Shown: positions 30,610 to 38,234 of the stretch, in pieces
Numbering within the stretch: position 1 is the stretch's first letter
Layout of the letters: each line of letters begins with the position of its first letter
Source: Ruegeria sp. AD91A
GTDB taxonomy: Bacteria > Pseudomonadota > Alphaproteobacteria > Rhodobacterales > Rhodobacteraceae
Length of the DNA: 64,000 nucleotides
Direction of reading: 5' to 3'
Assembly: GCF_003443535.1 (NCBI RefSeq)
Contig: NZ_CP031946.1
Location: 1,116,001-1,180,000, forward strand
Notes under the pieces: generated by a model
Told to the model about the DNA's origin: nothing
What the model saw: the letters and a program-made list of their open reading frames with translations, nothing else
Database searches by the model: none
Translations under genes and position numbers: made by a program

Positions 30610-32010
30610 ATGAATCAAAGACCGGACCCTAGCTTTTATCCATCCGCAAAACTGGCGATGGAGGGCCCCGCTGAGACACTTGCATTCACGCTGATGCTCA
30701 GCCCTGACTTTTCACAACCAGACGGACTGGCGGTTGTGAATGTTGATCCAAGCTCGGACGATTTCGGAAAGATCGTGCATCAGGTGATCATGCCCGAGAA
30801 AGGCGACGAGTTTCACCATTTCGGTTGGAACGCCTGTTCTTCGGCCCTGTCGCCGCTCAGCGGTCACGCGTTTCTGGAGCGGCGCTATTTGATCATCCCT
30901 GGCATTCGGTCCAGCCGAATTTATGTCATCGATGTCAAAAACCCGCTCGAGGCCAAGATACACAAGATCATCGAACCCGAAGAAGTCTTTGCAAAGACTG
31001 GGTATTCCCGTCCGCACACGATCCATTGCGGGCCTGAGGGCATCTATGTCAGCACCCTTGGTGGTGGCGGCCCCGACGGGACAGATGGCCCTCCGGGCAT
31101 TTTCATCATGGACTGCGAGACCTTCGATATAATCGGGCGCTATGAAATCGAGCGCGGCGTGCAGGACAAGCATTATGATTTCTGGTGGAACCTGCCGCGT
31201 GACTACATGGTCAGTTCCGAATGGGGCCTGCCACCGCAATTCGAAAACGGACTCGTGGCCGAAGACCTGTTGTCCAATAAATACGGCCATAGCATCCATT
31301 TTTGGAACCTTCGAAACCGGACGAACATTCAAACCATCGATCTGGGTGAAAACCATCAGATGGCCTTGGAAATCCGCCCCGCTCATGATCCCGTAAAACA
31401 ATACGGGTTCTGCGGCGTTGTCGTCGATACAACAAACCTGCAAGGTGCGATCTTCACCTGGTGGCGCAATGATGACGGCACGTTCGAAGCCAAGAAAACC
31501 ATAACAATCGATCCGCAACCCGCTGATCCCGATGATCTTCCTGACCTTCTGAAGGGCTTCTCTGCTGTTCCGCCGCTGGTCACTGATATCGACCTGAGTC
31601 TGGATGACAAGTACCTCTATGTCGCTTGCTGGGGAACCGGCGAGATGCATCAATACGATGTATCCGACCCGATGAATCCAACTCTGGCAGGCAAGGTCGA
31701 GATCGGTGGAATCGTCAAAAAGACAAAGCACCCAAATGGTCAAACCTTTGGCTATGGTCCACAGATGGTCGAAATCAGCCGCGACGGCAAACGGGTCTAC
31801 TGGACCAATTCTCTCTATTCCACGTGGGACGACCAGTTCTACCCCGAGGAAGGCGGTGCGGCCATGGTCAAGGCTGATGTCGGCGAGAATGGTGGTCTGA
31901 CACTGGATCCGAAATTCTGGGTGGAGTTTCCCAAGGGTTATCGCAGCCACCAGATCCGGTTAGAGGGCGGAGACTGTTCAACCGACAGCTTCTGCTATCC
32001 GTCGGTCTGA
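30610..32010 (+). CDS. mtoX: Selenium-binding protein SBP56 homologue, probable methanethiol oxidase
   Basis: A 466-residue beta-propeller protein of the SBP56 family; the bacterial type MtoX is a copper-dependent enzyme that turns methanethiol to formaldehyde, H2S and H2O2. ATG at 30610 has GGGAGG behind it. Histidine clusters that could hold copper are seen: His69-His70 (DEFHHFGWNAC), His136 and His139 (RPHTIHC) and a C-terminal SHQIRLEGGDC. No signal peptide is present, whereas exported MtoX enzymes carry one. The SCO1 and MauG-like genes that accompany mtoX in Hyphomicrobium are absent here. Placement beside dmdA suggests it removes methanethiol formed from DMSP. Confidence 0.85.
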   Translation: MNQRPDPSFYPSAKLAMEGPAETLAFTLMLSPDFSQPDGLAVVNVDPSSDDFGKIVHQVIMPEKGDEFHHFGWNACSSALSPLSGHAFLERRYLIIPGIRSSRIYVIDVKNPLEAKIHKIIEPEEVFAKTGYSRPHTIHCGPEGIYVSTLGGGGPDGTDGPPGIFIMDCETFDIIGRYEIERGVQDKHYDFWWNLPRDYMVSSEWGLPPQFENGLVAEDLLSNKYGHSIHFWNLRNRTNIQTIDLGENHQMALEIRPAHDPVKQYGFCGVVVDTTNLQGAIFTWWRNDDGTFEAKKTITIDPQPADPDDLPDLLKGFSAVPPLVTDIDLSLDDKYLYVACWGTGEMHQYDVSDPMNPTLAGKVEIGGIVKKTKHPNGQTFGYGPQMVEISRDGKRVYWTNSLYSTWDDQFYPEEGGAAMVKADVGENGGLTLDPKFWVEFPKGYRSHQIRLEGGDCSTDSFCYPSV

Positions 32011-32023
32011 ATTGGACTTTCTG

Positions 32024-32677
32024 ATGTCATCAACGGCTGGCCTGTGGCTGGCCGTTGTTCTGAGCGGCGCCTATCACGGTCTGAACCCCGGCATGGGCTG
32101 GCCGCTGGCGGTGTCTTCGGCTTTGATGGAGCAACGCCAATCCGCCCTGTGGAGCGCACTCGCGGCTTTGGCTGGCGGGCATTTCGTGGCCATGCTCGGC
32201 GTGCTTCTGCCTTTTGCCCTGATGGCCGTACTGGTCAACTATCAAAATGAAATCCGCATCGGCGCGGCCCTGGTCGTCATAGGCATGGGACTGTACATCG
32301 CCATAACCCGCCGTCATCCCCGCTTTCTTTCACGTGTTCCGCCAAGCAAGCTCGCGCTGTGGTCTTTTCTGGTGGCGCTTGCCCACGGAGCCGCCCTGAT
32401 GCTGGTTCCAATCTATCTGGGCCTTTGCGCCGTGGATGAATTGGACGCGGGACATCAAGCGATTTCCCAGATCATGACGACAAATACGCTTTTGGTTCTG
32501 GGTGTCGCCGCGCTGCATACGGCCGCCATGGTTCTGGGCGGGGGGGTGTTGGCCTTTGCGGTCTATCATTGGCTTGGTCTGCAATTTTTGTCGCGCAGCT
32601 GGTTCAACCTGGAACTGATTTGGGCGCTGAGCCTCATTCTGGTCGGTGGTCTGGGTCTTTGGTCCGCACTTGGCTGA
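32024..32677 (+). CDS. Polytopic membrane protein with HGLNPGMGW motif
   Basis: A 217-residue protein with about six membrane helices. Two histidine motifs sit in helices in symmetrical positions: YHGLNPGMGWPLA at residue 18 and AHGAALMLVPIYLG in the second half. The layout recalls nickel/cobalt (NicO, RcnA) and other metal permeases, but no firm family assignment is possible. TTG at 32012 is an alternative start; neither has a strong ribosome-binding site, so translation may depend on mtoX, whose stop is 13 bases upstream. Confidence 0.7.
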   Translation: MSSTAGLWLAVVLSGAYHGLNPGMGWPLAVSSALMEQRQSALWSALAALAGGHFVAMLGVLLPFALMAVLVNYQNEIRIGAALVVIGMGLYIAITRRHPRFLSRVPPSKLALWSFLVALAHGAALMLVPIYLGLCAVDELDAGHQAISQIMTTNTLLVLGVAALHTAAMVLGGGVLAFAVYHWLGLQFLSRSWFNLELIWALSLILVGGLGLWSALG

Positions 32678-32736
32678 CCTTGTACTTTGTTTTGAAACGC
32701 GCTTTGTCTGCATCAAAACAAAACTGGAGCTTCCGA

Positions 32737-33387
32737 ATGCAGGACCAAACCCGCCCAACCGAAGTGCTGCGTCAGGGCAAAATCGACCAGTGGCAGGCCG
32801 CGACAACCCATGCCTTCACCTGCGAACTGTCTGACGGCACCCTGCCCGAGGATAAAATGCGCTGGTACCTGCGGCAGGATTATCAGTTCGTCGACGGTTT
32901 CGTGCGTCTTTTGGCCAGCGCCATCGCGCATGCACCGACCCTTGCAGACAGCGTACCGGCCGCGCAGTTTCTGGCGGTGATCACAGGCCCCGAGAACACC
33001 TATTTTCTGCGCGCGATGGACGCTTTGGGCACTGAACCCAGCACCGACCCCGCGCCGGCCACACGGGCGTTTCAGGATCTGATGACCGAAGCCGTGGCCT
33101 CTGGCCGCTATCAGAACATGCTGGCGGTACTCGTCGTAGCAGAATGGGTTTACCTGAGCTGGGCCAGCCCGGAAAACCCACCCAAAGACGGCTTGCCATT
33201 CTGGTTTGCGGAATGGATCACGCTACATGCGGGCGAAGGGTTCGAAAGCGTGGTGGAATATCTGCGGCGTCAGTTGGATAACGTCTGGCCAACGCTGGAT
33301 GCGGATGAACAGGCCGAGGTTACACGGCTGTTTCATCGAGCCGTCGAGTTGGAACGTGATTTCTTTGACGCCGCTTACGCGGCCTGA
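32737..33387 (+). CDS. TenA_E-like (thiaminase II/THI-4 fold) protein
   Basis: A 216-residue all-helical TenA/THI-4-family protein. Family landmarks include a conserved aromatic pocket (MRWYLRQDYQFVDGFVRLLA) and a C-terminal LFHRAVELERDFFDAAY with the catalytic-type glutamate. The catalytic cysteine of thiaminase II is replaced; the segment reads VVAEWVYLSWA, as in the TenA_E branch, whose members salvage thiamin breakdown products such as aminopyrimidines. No thiamin genes are nearby, so the substrate may differ. It lies 59 bases after the membrane gene and 15 before the DUF4345-like gene. Confidence 0.8.
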   Translation: MQDQTRPTEVLRQGKIDQWQAATTHAFTCELSDGTLPEDKMRWYLRQDYQFVDGFVRLLASAIAHAPTLADSVPAAQFLAVITGPENTYFLRAMDALGTEPSTDPAPATRAFQDLMTEAVASGRYQNMLAVLVVAEWVYLSWASPENPPKDGLPFWFAEWITLHAGEGFESVVEYLRRQLDNVWPTLDADEQAEVTRLFHRAVELERDFFDAAYAA

Positions 33388-33402
33388 ACCAAGGAGGCCG
33401 CT

Positions 33403-33765
33403 ATGGTCGCTACTCTGAACGTCATTGCGGCATTGCTGACCATCGGGTTCGGCGCATTCGGGTTTTTGGCCCCGGCCCATACCGCGTCGGCCCTGGATCT
33501 GGCCCCGACCAACAGCACAATGGGGTTGTCCGAGATGCGCGCCTCGGTCGGTGGTTTATTTGTTGTGACCGGGATCGCCGTTATCTGGCTGAACAACCCA
33601 ATGGCCTATTTCATGCTGGGCATTGTCTATTCCGGTGCTGCACTGGGCCGGTTTGTATCGGTCGCGCTGGACAATCCACCCTTTGCCAAGGCGTTGATCT
33701 TTGGGGGAATCGAACTGGCTCTGGCGGTTTGGCTTATCTCCGCAAACTTCAACAAAGCCACCTAA
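33403..33765 (+). CDS. DUF4345-like small membrane protein
   Basis: A 120-residue protein of four hydrophobic helices with short turns and few charged residues. AAGGAGG lies nine bases before the ATG. The pattern of a small four-helix protein with MRASVGGLFVVTGIAVIW in helix two resembles DUF4345 proteins, which have no known function. It is the last gene of the mtoX unit before the tmRNA. Confidence 0.65.
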   Translation: MVATLNVIAALLTIGFGAFGFLAPAHTASALDLAPTNSTMGLSEMRASVGGLFVVTGIAVIWLNNPMAYFMLGIVYSGAALGRFVSVALDNPPFAKALIFGGIELALAVWLISANFNKAT

Positions 33766-33837
33766 CAGATTGGAAATATGGGATGCGATAGACTTCATTC
33801 TGAGTTTGCATCCATCCATCACCTCACCTATATAAGA

Positions 33838-34182
33838 GGTGTCCTTCGGGACTATGGACATAAACGCGCTCGTAATAAGCGGATCGGACCCGGGGGCGGT
33901 ACCCGGCGGCTCCACCATACACCTTCTGGGGGCATCCTTCGTTTGGGGATCACTTTCGGAACCGGGGGGCCGAAATAGGATCGACGAACGTCTAAAGGGG
34001 TTAGCTTTGTCCCGGCTGTCTGCCACCGTTACCGGCGAAAACAGTACAATTGCAAACGACAATCGTGCTCCGGTTGCAGTTGCTGCGTAAGCAGTAGCAA
34101 GACCGAAACTTAAGCCCTTGCGCCTAGCCGCGTAAGGCGGGGTTCGCAGGTACCTGGCAACAGAAACCTGCATTAATCCCCT
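33838..34182 (+). ncRNA. ssrA: Two-piece (circularly permuted) tmRNA
   Basis: The gene has the permuted alphaproteobacterial layout. The acceptor piece comes first and ends with a T-arm (CCGGG-GGCGGTA-CCCGG, about 33889-33905) and the acceptor strand CGGCTCC-A-CCA (33907-33917). After an excised linker, the coding piece starts at about 33966 with GGGGCCG, which pairs with CGGCTCC, and continues GAAATAGGATCGACG. The tag frame at 34052-34090 encodes ANDNRAPVAVAA and a TAA stop. Pseudoknot-type sequence follows. The outer ends are approximate. The tag's hydrophobic end fits ClpXP recognition; the adaptor SspB is encoded 2.8 kb downstream. Confidence 0.95.
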
Positions 34183-34199
34183 ACAAGTCTGAATTATTT

Positions 34200-34217
34200 A
34201 CCCGCGTTTTCGCGGGT
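34200..34217 (+). terminator. Probable terminator of the tmRNA gene
   Basis: CCCGCG-TTTT-CGCGGG with one flanking A-T pair forms a compact hairpin 18 bases after the tmRNA 3' region. The following TTCAGAGTTTGTTC is only moderately T-rich. Confidence 0.6.
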
Positions 34218-34274
34218 TCAGAGTTTGTTCACTCCTTTTTGTCATCTTACCAGCACTTGGACAGGAGAGCTGGG

Positions 34275-34706
34275 ATGACGAATTCAGAGATACTCAGAAC
34301 GTGGTATTCCGAAGTTTGGGAAAACGGAAACACCGAAGCAATCGATCAGTTCTTCGCACCCGAAACAATGGCCGAAGGGCTGATTCCGGAAATGCAGGTC
34401 GGTGCCGACGATTTCCGGGATCTGGTCATGGCGTTCCGCCACATTCTGGGGGACATCAAGGTCGAGTTGCCCAAGATCATCGAAAACGGCGACTGGGTGT
34501 CATCCATTCTGCATGTTCGTACTTTTCGTGCCGACAATGGCGCGCCACTGGAAGTCACCGGCCAGGTCATGGCGCGGTTCAAAGACGAAAAGATGGTCGA
34601 GGCTTACAATCATTTTGATTTCATCTCGTTTTTTGAAGAACTGGGCCAGTTTCCATCAGACACCCTACCCGTGTGCATGACAGGGCAGCGCCTGGACTGG
34701 GCGTGA
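34275..34706 (+). CDS. SnoaL-like (NTF2 fold) protein
   Basis: A 143-residue protein with the NTF2/SnoaL pattern: an N-terminal helix (SEILRTWYSEVWENGN), IDQFFAPETMAEGLIPEMQVG, and the strands ending in KMVEAYNHFDFISFFEELGQ. Proteins of this fold range from polyketide cyclases to small-molecule isomerases; nothing here fixes the role. AGGAGAG precedes the ATG at 34275, which is preferred over an ATG 12 codons upstream. It stands alone between the tmRNA and a large inverted repeat. Confidence 0.75.
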   Translation: MTNSEILRTWYSEVWENGNTEAIDQFFAPETMAEGLIPEMQVGADDFRDLVMAFRHILGDIKVELPKIIENGDWVSSILHVRTFRADNGAPLEVTGQVMARFKDEKMVEAYNHFDFISFFEELGQFPSDTLPVCMTGQRLDWA

Positions 34707-34712
34707 ACACAA

Positions 34713-34770
34713 CGCAATCTTGACCCCTATGACCCTTGCGCGTTAGCAAGTGTCATGGGGTAAGATTGCG
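34713..34770. repeat. Long imperfect inverted repeat upstream of chrB
   Basis: The arms 34713-34739 and 34746-34770 match over about 24 pairs (CGCAATCTT, ACCCC, ATGAC and CTTGC blocks) with two single-base bulges and one mismatch, and a six-base loop. There is no T-run on either side. It begins seven bases after the SnoaL stop and ends 62 bases before chrB, so it could end transcription, be an operator, or be a small mobile palindrome. Confidence 0.75.
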
Positions 34771-34831
34771 AACGCCCCGTGAGGCGACAGCCCAAGTTTC
34801 GCATGTATCCGCGGTTACAAGGAAACATGCC

Positions 34832-35647
34832 ATGGCATCGCCCAACTCTATTTCCCCCAAACAACTCCTGCGTCTGATTGGTACTCCGAATGCGCCCGTT
34901 CTATTCGACGTCTGCCTGAATGACGATTTTGACGAAGATCCCTATCTGATCCCCGCGTCAGTCCGGCACCCGGTCACAGATCTTCAGGGGCTGAAATGCA
35001 AGATCTCCGGCCGCTCGGCTGTGATTATCTGTCAAAAAGGTAAGAAGCTGAGCCAGGGCGTTGTATCCTGGCTGCGCAGCGAAGGGCATCAAGCCGAATA
35101 TCTGGAAGGTGGTATGTATGCTTGGCGCGAATTGACCGACGCGCTACGCGTACCCGCAGCCCGCATTCCTGAACGGATTGGTGGTCATACGCTCTGGGTC
35201 ACGCGCCACCGACCAAAGATCGACAGAATCGCATGTCCCTGGCTGATACGCAGGTTTGTTGATCCCGACGCAAAATTCCTGTTTGTGGCACCCGGCGAAG
35301 TCGAAAGCGTTTCGACTGCTTTCAGGGCGTCACCTTTTGATATCGAGAACACGTTCTGGAGCCACCGGGACGACAATTGCACGTTTGACACCATGTTGGA
35401 TGAATTCGAGCTTCACTCCCCTGCACTTGACCGGTTGGCCACAATAATCCGGGCAGCAGACACGAACCGACACGCGCTTGCACCCGAAGCGGCGGGATTG
35501 TTGGCGGTGTCCGTCGGGCTTTCAAGGCAGTATCGCGATGACCACGAAAACCTGGAGGCCGGGATAACCCTTTACGACGCGCTGTATCGCTGGGCTCGCG
35601 ATGGGTTTGACGAAAGCCATGACTGGCCCACAGGTCGAACACCATGA
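34832..35647 (+). CDS. chrB: Rhodanese-ChrB fusion, chromate resistance-type protein
   Basis: A 271-residue two-domain protein. Residues 8-100 look like a rhodanese domain (LLRLIGTPNAPVLFDVCLN; SAVIICQKGKKLSQGVVSWL, with a cysteine in the active loop). Residues 112-265 match the ChrB C-terminal domain (HTLWVTRHRPKIDRIACPWLIRRFVDPDAKFLFV). ChrB proteins sense chromate or assist ChrA. Its stop overlaps the chrA start, so the two are coupled. ATG at 34832 removes a long leader that would read through the inverted repeat area. Confidence 0.85.
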   Translation: MASPNSISPKQLLRLIGTPNAPVLFDVCLNDDFDEDPYLIPASVRHPVTDLQGLKCKISGRSAVIICQKGKKLSQGVVSWLRSEGHQAEYLEGGMYAWRELTDALRVPAARIPERIGGHTLWVTRHRPKIDRIACPWLIRRFVDPDAKFLFVAPGEVESVSTAFRASPFDIENTFWSHRDDNCTFDTMLDEFELHSPALDRLATIIRAADTNRHALAPEAAGLLAVSVGLSRQYRDDHENLEAGITLYDALYRWARDGFDESHDWPTGRTP

Positions 35648-36897
35648 CACCGGTACTGACAGAGATTATCAAGGTCTTCGGCAGGATCGGACTGCTGTCT
35701 TTCGGTGGACCCGCTGCACAAATTTCCTTGATGCATCAGGAGTTGGTCGAGCGTCGATCCTGGCTGGATGAACAGACGTACCTGCGCGCCCTGTCTCTGT
35801 GCATGTTGCTACCTGGTCCAGAGGCGATGCAGCTTGCGACCTATGCGGGGTGGCGTCTGCGCGGTGTTGCTGGCGGGCTGATTGCCGGCAGCTTGTTCGT
35901 GTTGCCCGGCGCGGTGGTGATCGCGGTTCTGGTCGCACTCTATTCAGCATTTGGCGATATCCCCTTGGTGCAGTCGGCCTTCACGGGCATCAAGGCAACT
36001 GTCATCGTGATCGTTTTGCAGGCGCTTCGCAATCTTTCGCGCAAGGCATTGAACGATCGCGAGCACCGGACAATCGCAATTCTGTCCTTCCTGTCCATTT
36101 TTCTGCTGAACCTCCCCTTTCCAGCGATCATTTTCGCTGCCGCTTTCTGGGGGTACGTGACGTTCAAGGGACCCGTTGAAACACCCACACGGGAAGGAAC
36201 ATCACATCTGGCGCGTTCGCTTCGAACGATTGCTGTCTGGTTGCCGCTGTGGCTGGGCCCGCTTGTCGCTCTGAGCGTCACAGGCCATCAACTGCTGAGC
36301 GATCTGGGGTGGTTTTTTGCCCGTCTCGCTGTCGTGACCTTTGGCGGCGCATATGCCGTGTTGGCCTATATGACCCAAACGGTTGTCGACCAGTACCACT
36401 GGATCAGCACGGATCAGATGATAGATGGGCTCGGTCTGGCGGAAACGACACCGGGTCCGCTAATTCTTGTTACACAGTTTGTCGCCATGCTGACCGGGCA
36501 ACAGACTGGTGGGTTTACGTTGGCACTTGCCGCTGGCGCGGTTGCATTGTGGGCGACGTTTGTTCCCTGCTTTCTTTGGATTTTTCTTGCGGCCCCTTAT
36601 CTTGATCGTTTGGCTGCACGTCCCCGCCTGTCAGCAGCCCTGCACGGAATCACCGCAGCCGTCGTCGGAGTGATTCTCAACCTTTCCGTGTGGTTCGCCC
36701 TGAATGTTCTTTTCGAATCGGTGCCTGAAAAATCAATGGGGCCATTGGCAATACCCGCGCCGCAGTTATCCGCATTGGATTTCACAGCACTAAGTCTAAC
36801 TATCCTTGCTGGGGCCTTGATTTTTCGACTGAAATTAGGGATGGGAACTGTGTTGGCCCTGATGTCGATGGCCGGGCTGGTTGCACACAATATCTGA
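35644..36897 (+). CDS. chrA: ChrA chromate efflux transporter (long form)
   Basis: A 417-residue membrane protein of the CHR superfamily long-chain type, with two homologous six-helix halves. Each half starts with its signature: LLSFGGPAAQISLMHQELVERR near residue 17 and VVTFGGAYAVLAYMTQTVVDQY in the middle. LLPGPEAMQLATYAGWR and ETTPGPLILVTQFVAM are the paired motifs. It exports chromate, possibly sulfate-like anions. It overlaps chrB (ATGA). The role in a marine sulfur-cycling organism could include oxyanion control. Confidence 0.92.
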   Translation: MTPVLTEIIKVFGRIGLLSFGGPAAQISLMHQELVERRSWLDEQTYLRALSLCMLLPGPEAMQLATYAGWRLRGVAGGLIAGSLFVLPGAVVIAVLVALYSAFGDIPLVQSAFTGIKATVIVIVLQALRNLSRKALNDREHRTIAILSFLSIFLLNLPFPAIIFAAAFWGYVTFKGPVETPTREGTSHLARSLRTIAVWLPLWLGPLVALSVTGHQLLSDLGWFFARLAVVTFGGAYAVLAYMTQTVVDQYHWISTDQMIDGLGLAETTPGPLILVTQFVAMLTGQQTGGFTLALAAGAVALWATFVPCFLWIFLAAPYLDRLAARPRLSAALHGITAAVVGVILNLSVWFALNVLFESVPEKSMGPLAIPAPQLSALDFTALSLTILAGALIFRLKLGMGTVLALMSMAGLVAHNI

Positions 36898-36973
36898 TCA
36901 ATCCGGTCATACCCGCCCTTTCGTTTCCGAACAAAACCCCTATGCTGAGCATAACCACTTTTGAGGATCAAAT

Positions 36974-37438
36974 ATGTCGCAAGGCATCGATTATGGAAAC
37001 CTGATGCACACCGCCATGCGCGGCCTGATCAAAACAGTGCTGACGGAAGTTTCCCGAACCGGTCTACCCGGGGCGCATCACTTCTTCATAACTTTCGACA
37101 CGCGTGAGAATGGTGTGGAAATCGCAGACTGGCTGCGTGAACGCTATCCCGAAGAAATGACCATCGTCATGCAGCATTGGTTCGAGAATCTGGAAGTCGG
37201 AGAGGCCGGCTTTTCCATCACTTTGAATTTTGGAGACGCACCAGAACCGCTGTATGTCCCCTATTCCGCAATCAAGACGTTTGTGGATCCATCGGTCGAG
37301 TTCGGCCTTCGCTTTGAAAGCCCGGAAGATGAAGACGAGGAAGATCACATCATCGAAGATGAGATCGAAATCGAAGTCGAGGAAGACGAAGTCCATCATG
37401 ATGCGGAAGTCGTGTCGCTGGACAGCTTCCGGAAATAA
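36974..37438 (+). CDS. sspB: SspB-family ClpXP adaptor
   Basis: A 154-residue alphaproteobacterial SspB. SspB holds ssrA-tagged proteins and passes them to ClpXP. The fold part is residues 1-110 (TGLPGAHHFFITFDTRENGVEI, LNFGDAPEPLYVPYSAIKTFVDPSVEFGL). It is followed by a flexible, very acidic tail and the C-terminal EVVSLDSFRK, the likely ClpX-binding end. The window also encodes the tmRNA that makes the tag. A 9-bp terminator follows. Confidence 0.92.
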   Translation: MSQGIDYGNLMHTAMRGLIKTVLTEVSRTGLPGAHHFFITFDTRENGVEIADWLRERYPEEMTIVMQHWFENLEVGEAGFSITLNFGDAPEPLYVPYSAIKTFVDPSVEFGLRFESPEDEDEEDHIIEDEIEIEVEEDEVHHDAEVVSLDSFRK

Positions 37439-37444
37439 CACTTA

Positions 37445-37467
37445 AAACCCCGCCCTGCGCGGGGTTT
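37445..37467 (+). terminator. Intrinsic terminator after sspB
   Basis: AAACCCCGC pairs perfectly with GCGGGGTTT across CCTGC. It ends with TTTATCGTTT on the plus strand and has an A-run on the left, so it can serve sspB and also the convergent gene whose stop lies at 37466. Confidence 0.85.
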
Positions 37468-38029
37468 ATCGTTTCATCAGAAAAGTCTCGACCGACCGGG
37501 ATTTTTGGCCGTCGATGAATCGTGAGAACGCGAGGTTCAGCCCGCCTTCGGCCAGTGTACGGTCGAATTGCTGCAACTCATAGCCTCCATCCTCATCTAT
37601 AAACAACGAAAACACAGTCAGCGTGTCGCCGACAATGCGGCCCCATACAAACGGCTCGCCCTTCATCGGGTCCAATGGCACTTCGTGACCAAAGACATTG
37701 CGTTTCATCGCCGCCGAAAACACGTCCGGGCGGTCCGACGGGACAAAATCAATCGAAAACTTCTGTTCCTTTATACGACCGTCCAACTTGTACGTCGTCG
37801 TCCGCCAACTGACGTTGAAACCGTTTTTGGTCTCGACAATAGAAACGCTCATGTCGCGTGGCGTTGCAGTGCCATCCGCGTCCACAACTTCGGCTGAACC
37901 GATATAGTCACCTATGAAAGGTGCTATGTCTGACGCGCGGGCCTGCAAACTCAGAATCGACAGCCACAAAGCGCAAACTGCAAGTATCGCGGCAGCTTTT
38001 TCAAGCTTAAGGCGATGGAAATTTGGCAT
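37466..38029 (-). CDS. Secreted protein of unknown function
   Basis: A 187-residue protein with a signal peptide (LEKAAAILAVCALWLSILS, cleavage after ARA near residue 32). AGGAGG stands five bases before the ATG at 38029, which decides the start. The mature part has alternating beta-type segments (IGDYIGSAEVV; FNVSWRTTTYKLDG; FVWGRIVGDTLTVFSLFID), as in lipocalin-like or other small periplasmic beta proteins. No family is recognised. It converges with sspB on a shared terminator. Confidence 0.75.
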   Translation of the reverse strand: MPNFHRLKLEKAAAILAVCALWLSILSLQARASDIAPFIGDYIGSAEVVDADGTATPRDMSVSIVETKNGFNVSWRTTTYKLDGRIKEQKFSIDFVPSDRPDVFSAAMKRNVFGHEVPLDPMKGEPFVWGRIVGDTLTVFSLFIDEDGGYELQQFDRTLAEGGLNLAFSRFIDGQKSRSVETFLMKR

Positions 38030-38234
38030 TTTATCCTCCTGGGCGGTCATTGCTCTATTGTAGCCCAGAGGTGTCCGCAAACAACGCACATTCTCCCCCA
38101 ATAACGATTAAAGTGACGCACCCCGCGCCTATACGTTTGACGTCCTTAAGTTTAAGGTGCGCGCAACTGGCCGATTGCGTCACGGCGTGGCTGCGGCTAA
38201 ACGGCATACAACTGCATACCAGACGGAGTGACCG

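Noticed and set aside
30712..31950. A 412-codon open frame antisense to mtoX
   Set aside because: It lies within the certain mtoX gene on the other strand and resembles no family.
33839..34090. An open frame ending ANDNRAPVAVAA read as a protein gene
   Set aside because: The frame is the tag-coding part and upstream segments of the tmRNA, not an independent gene.
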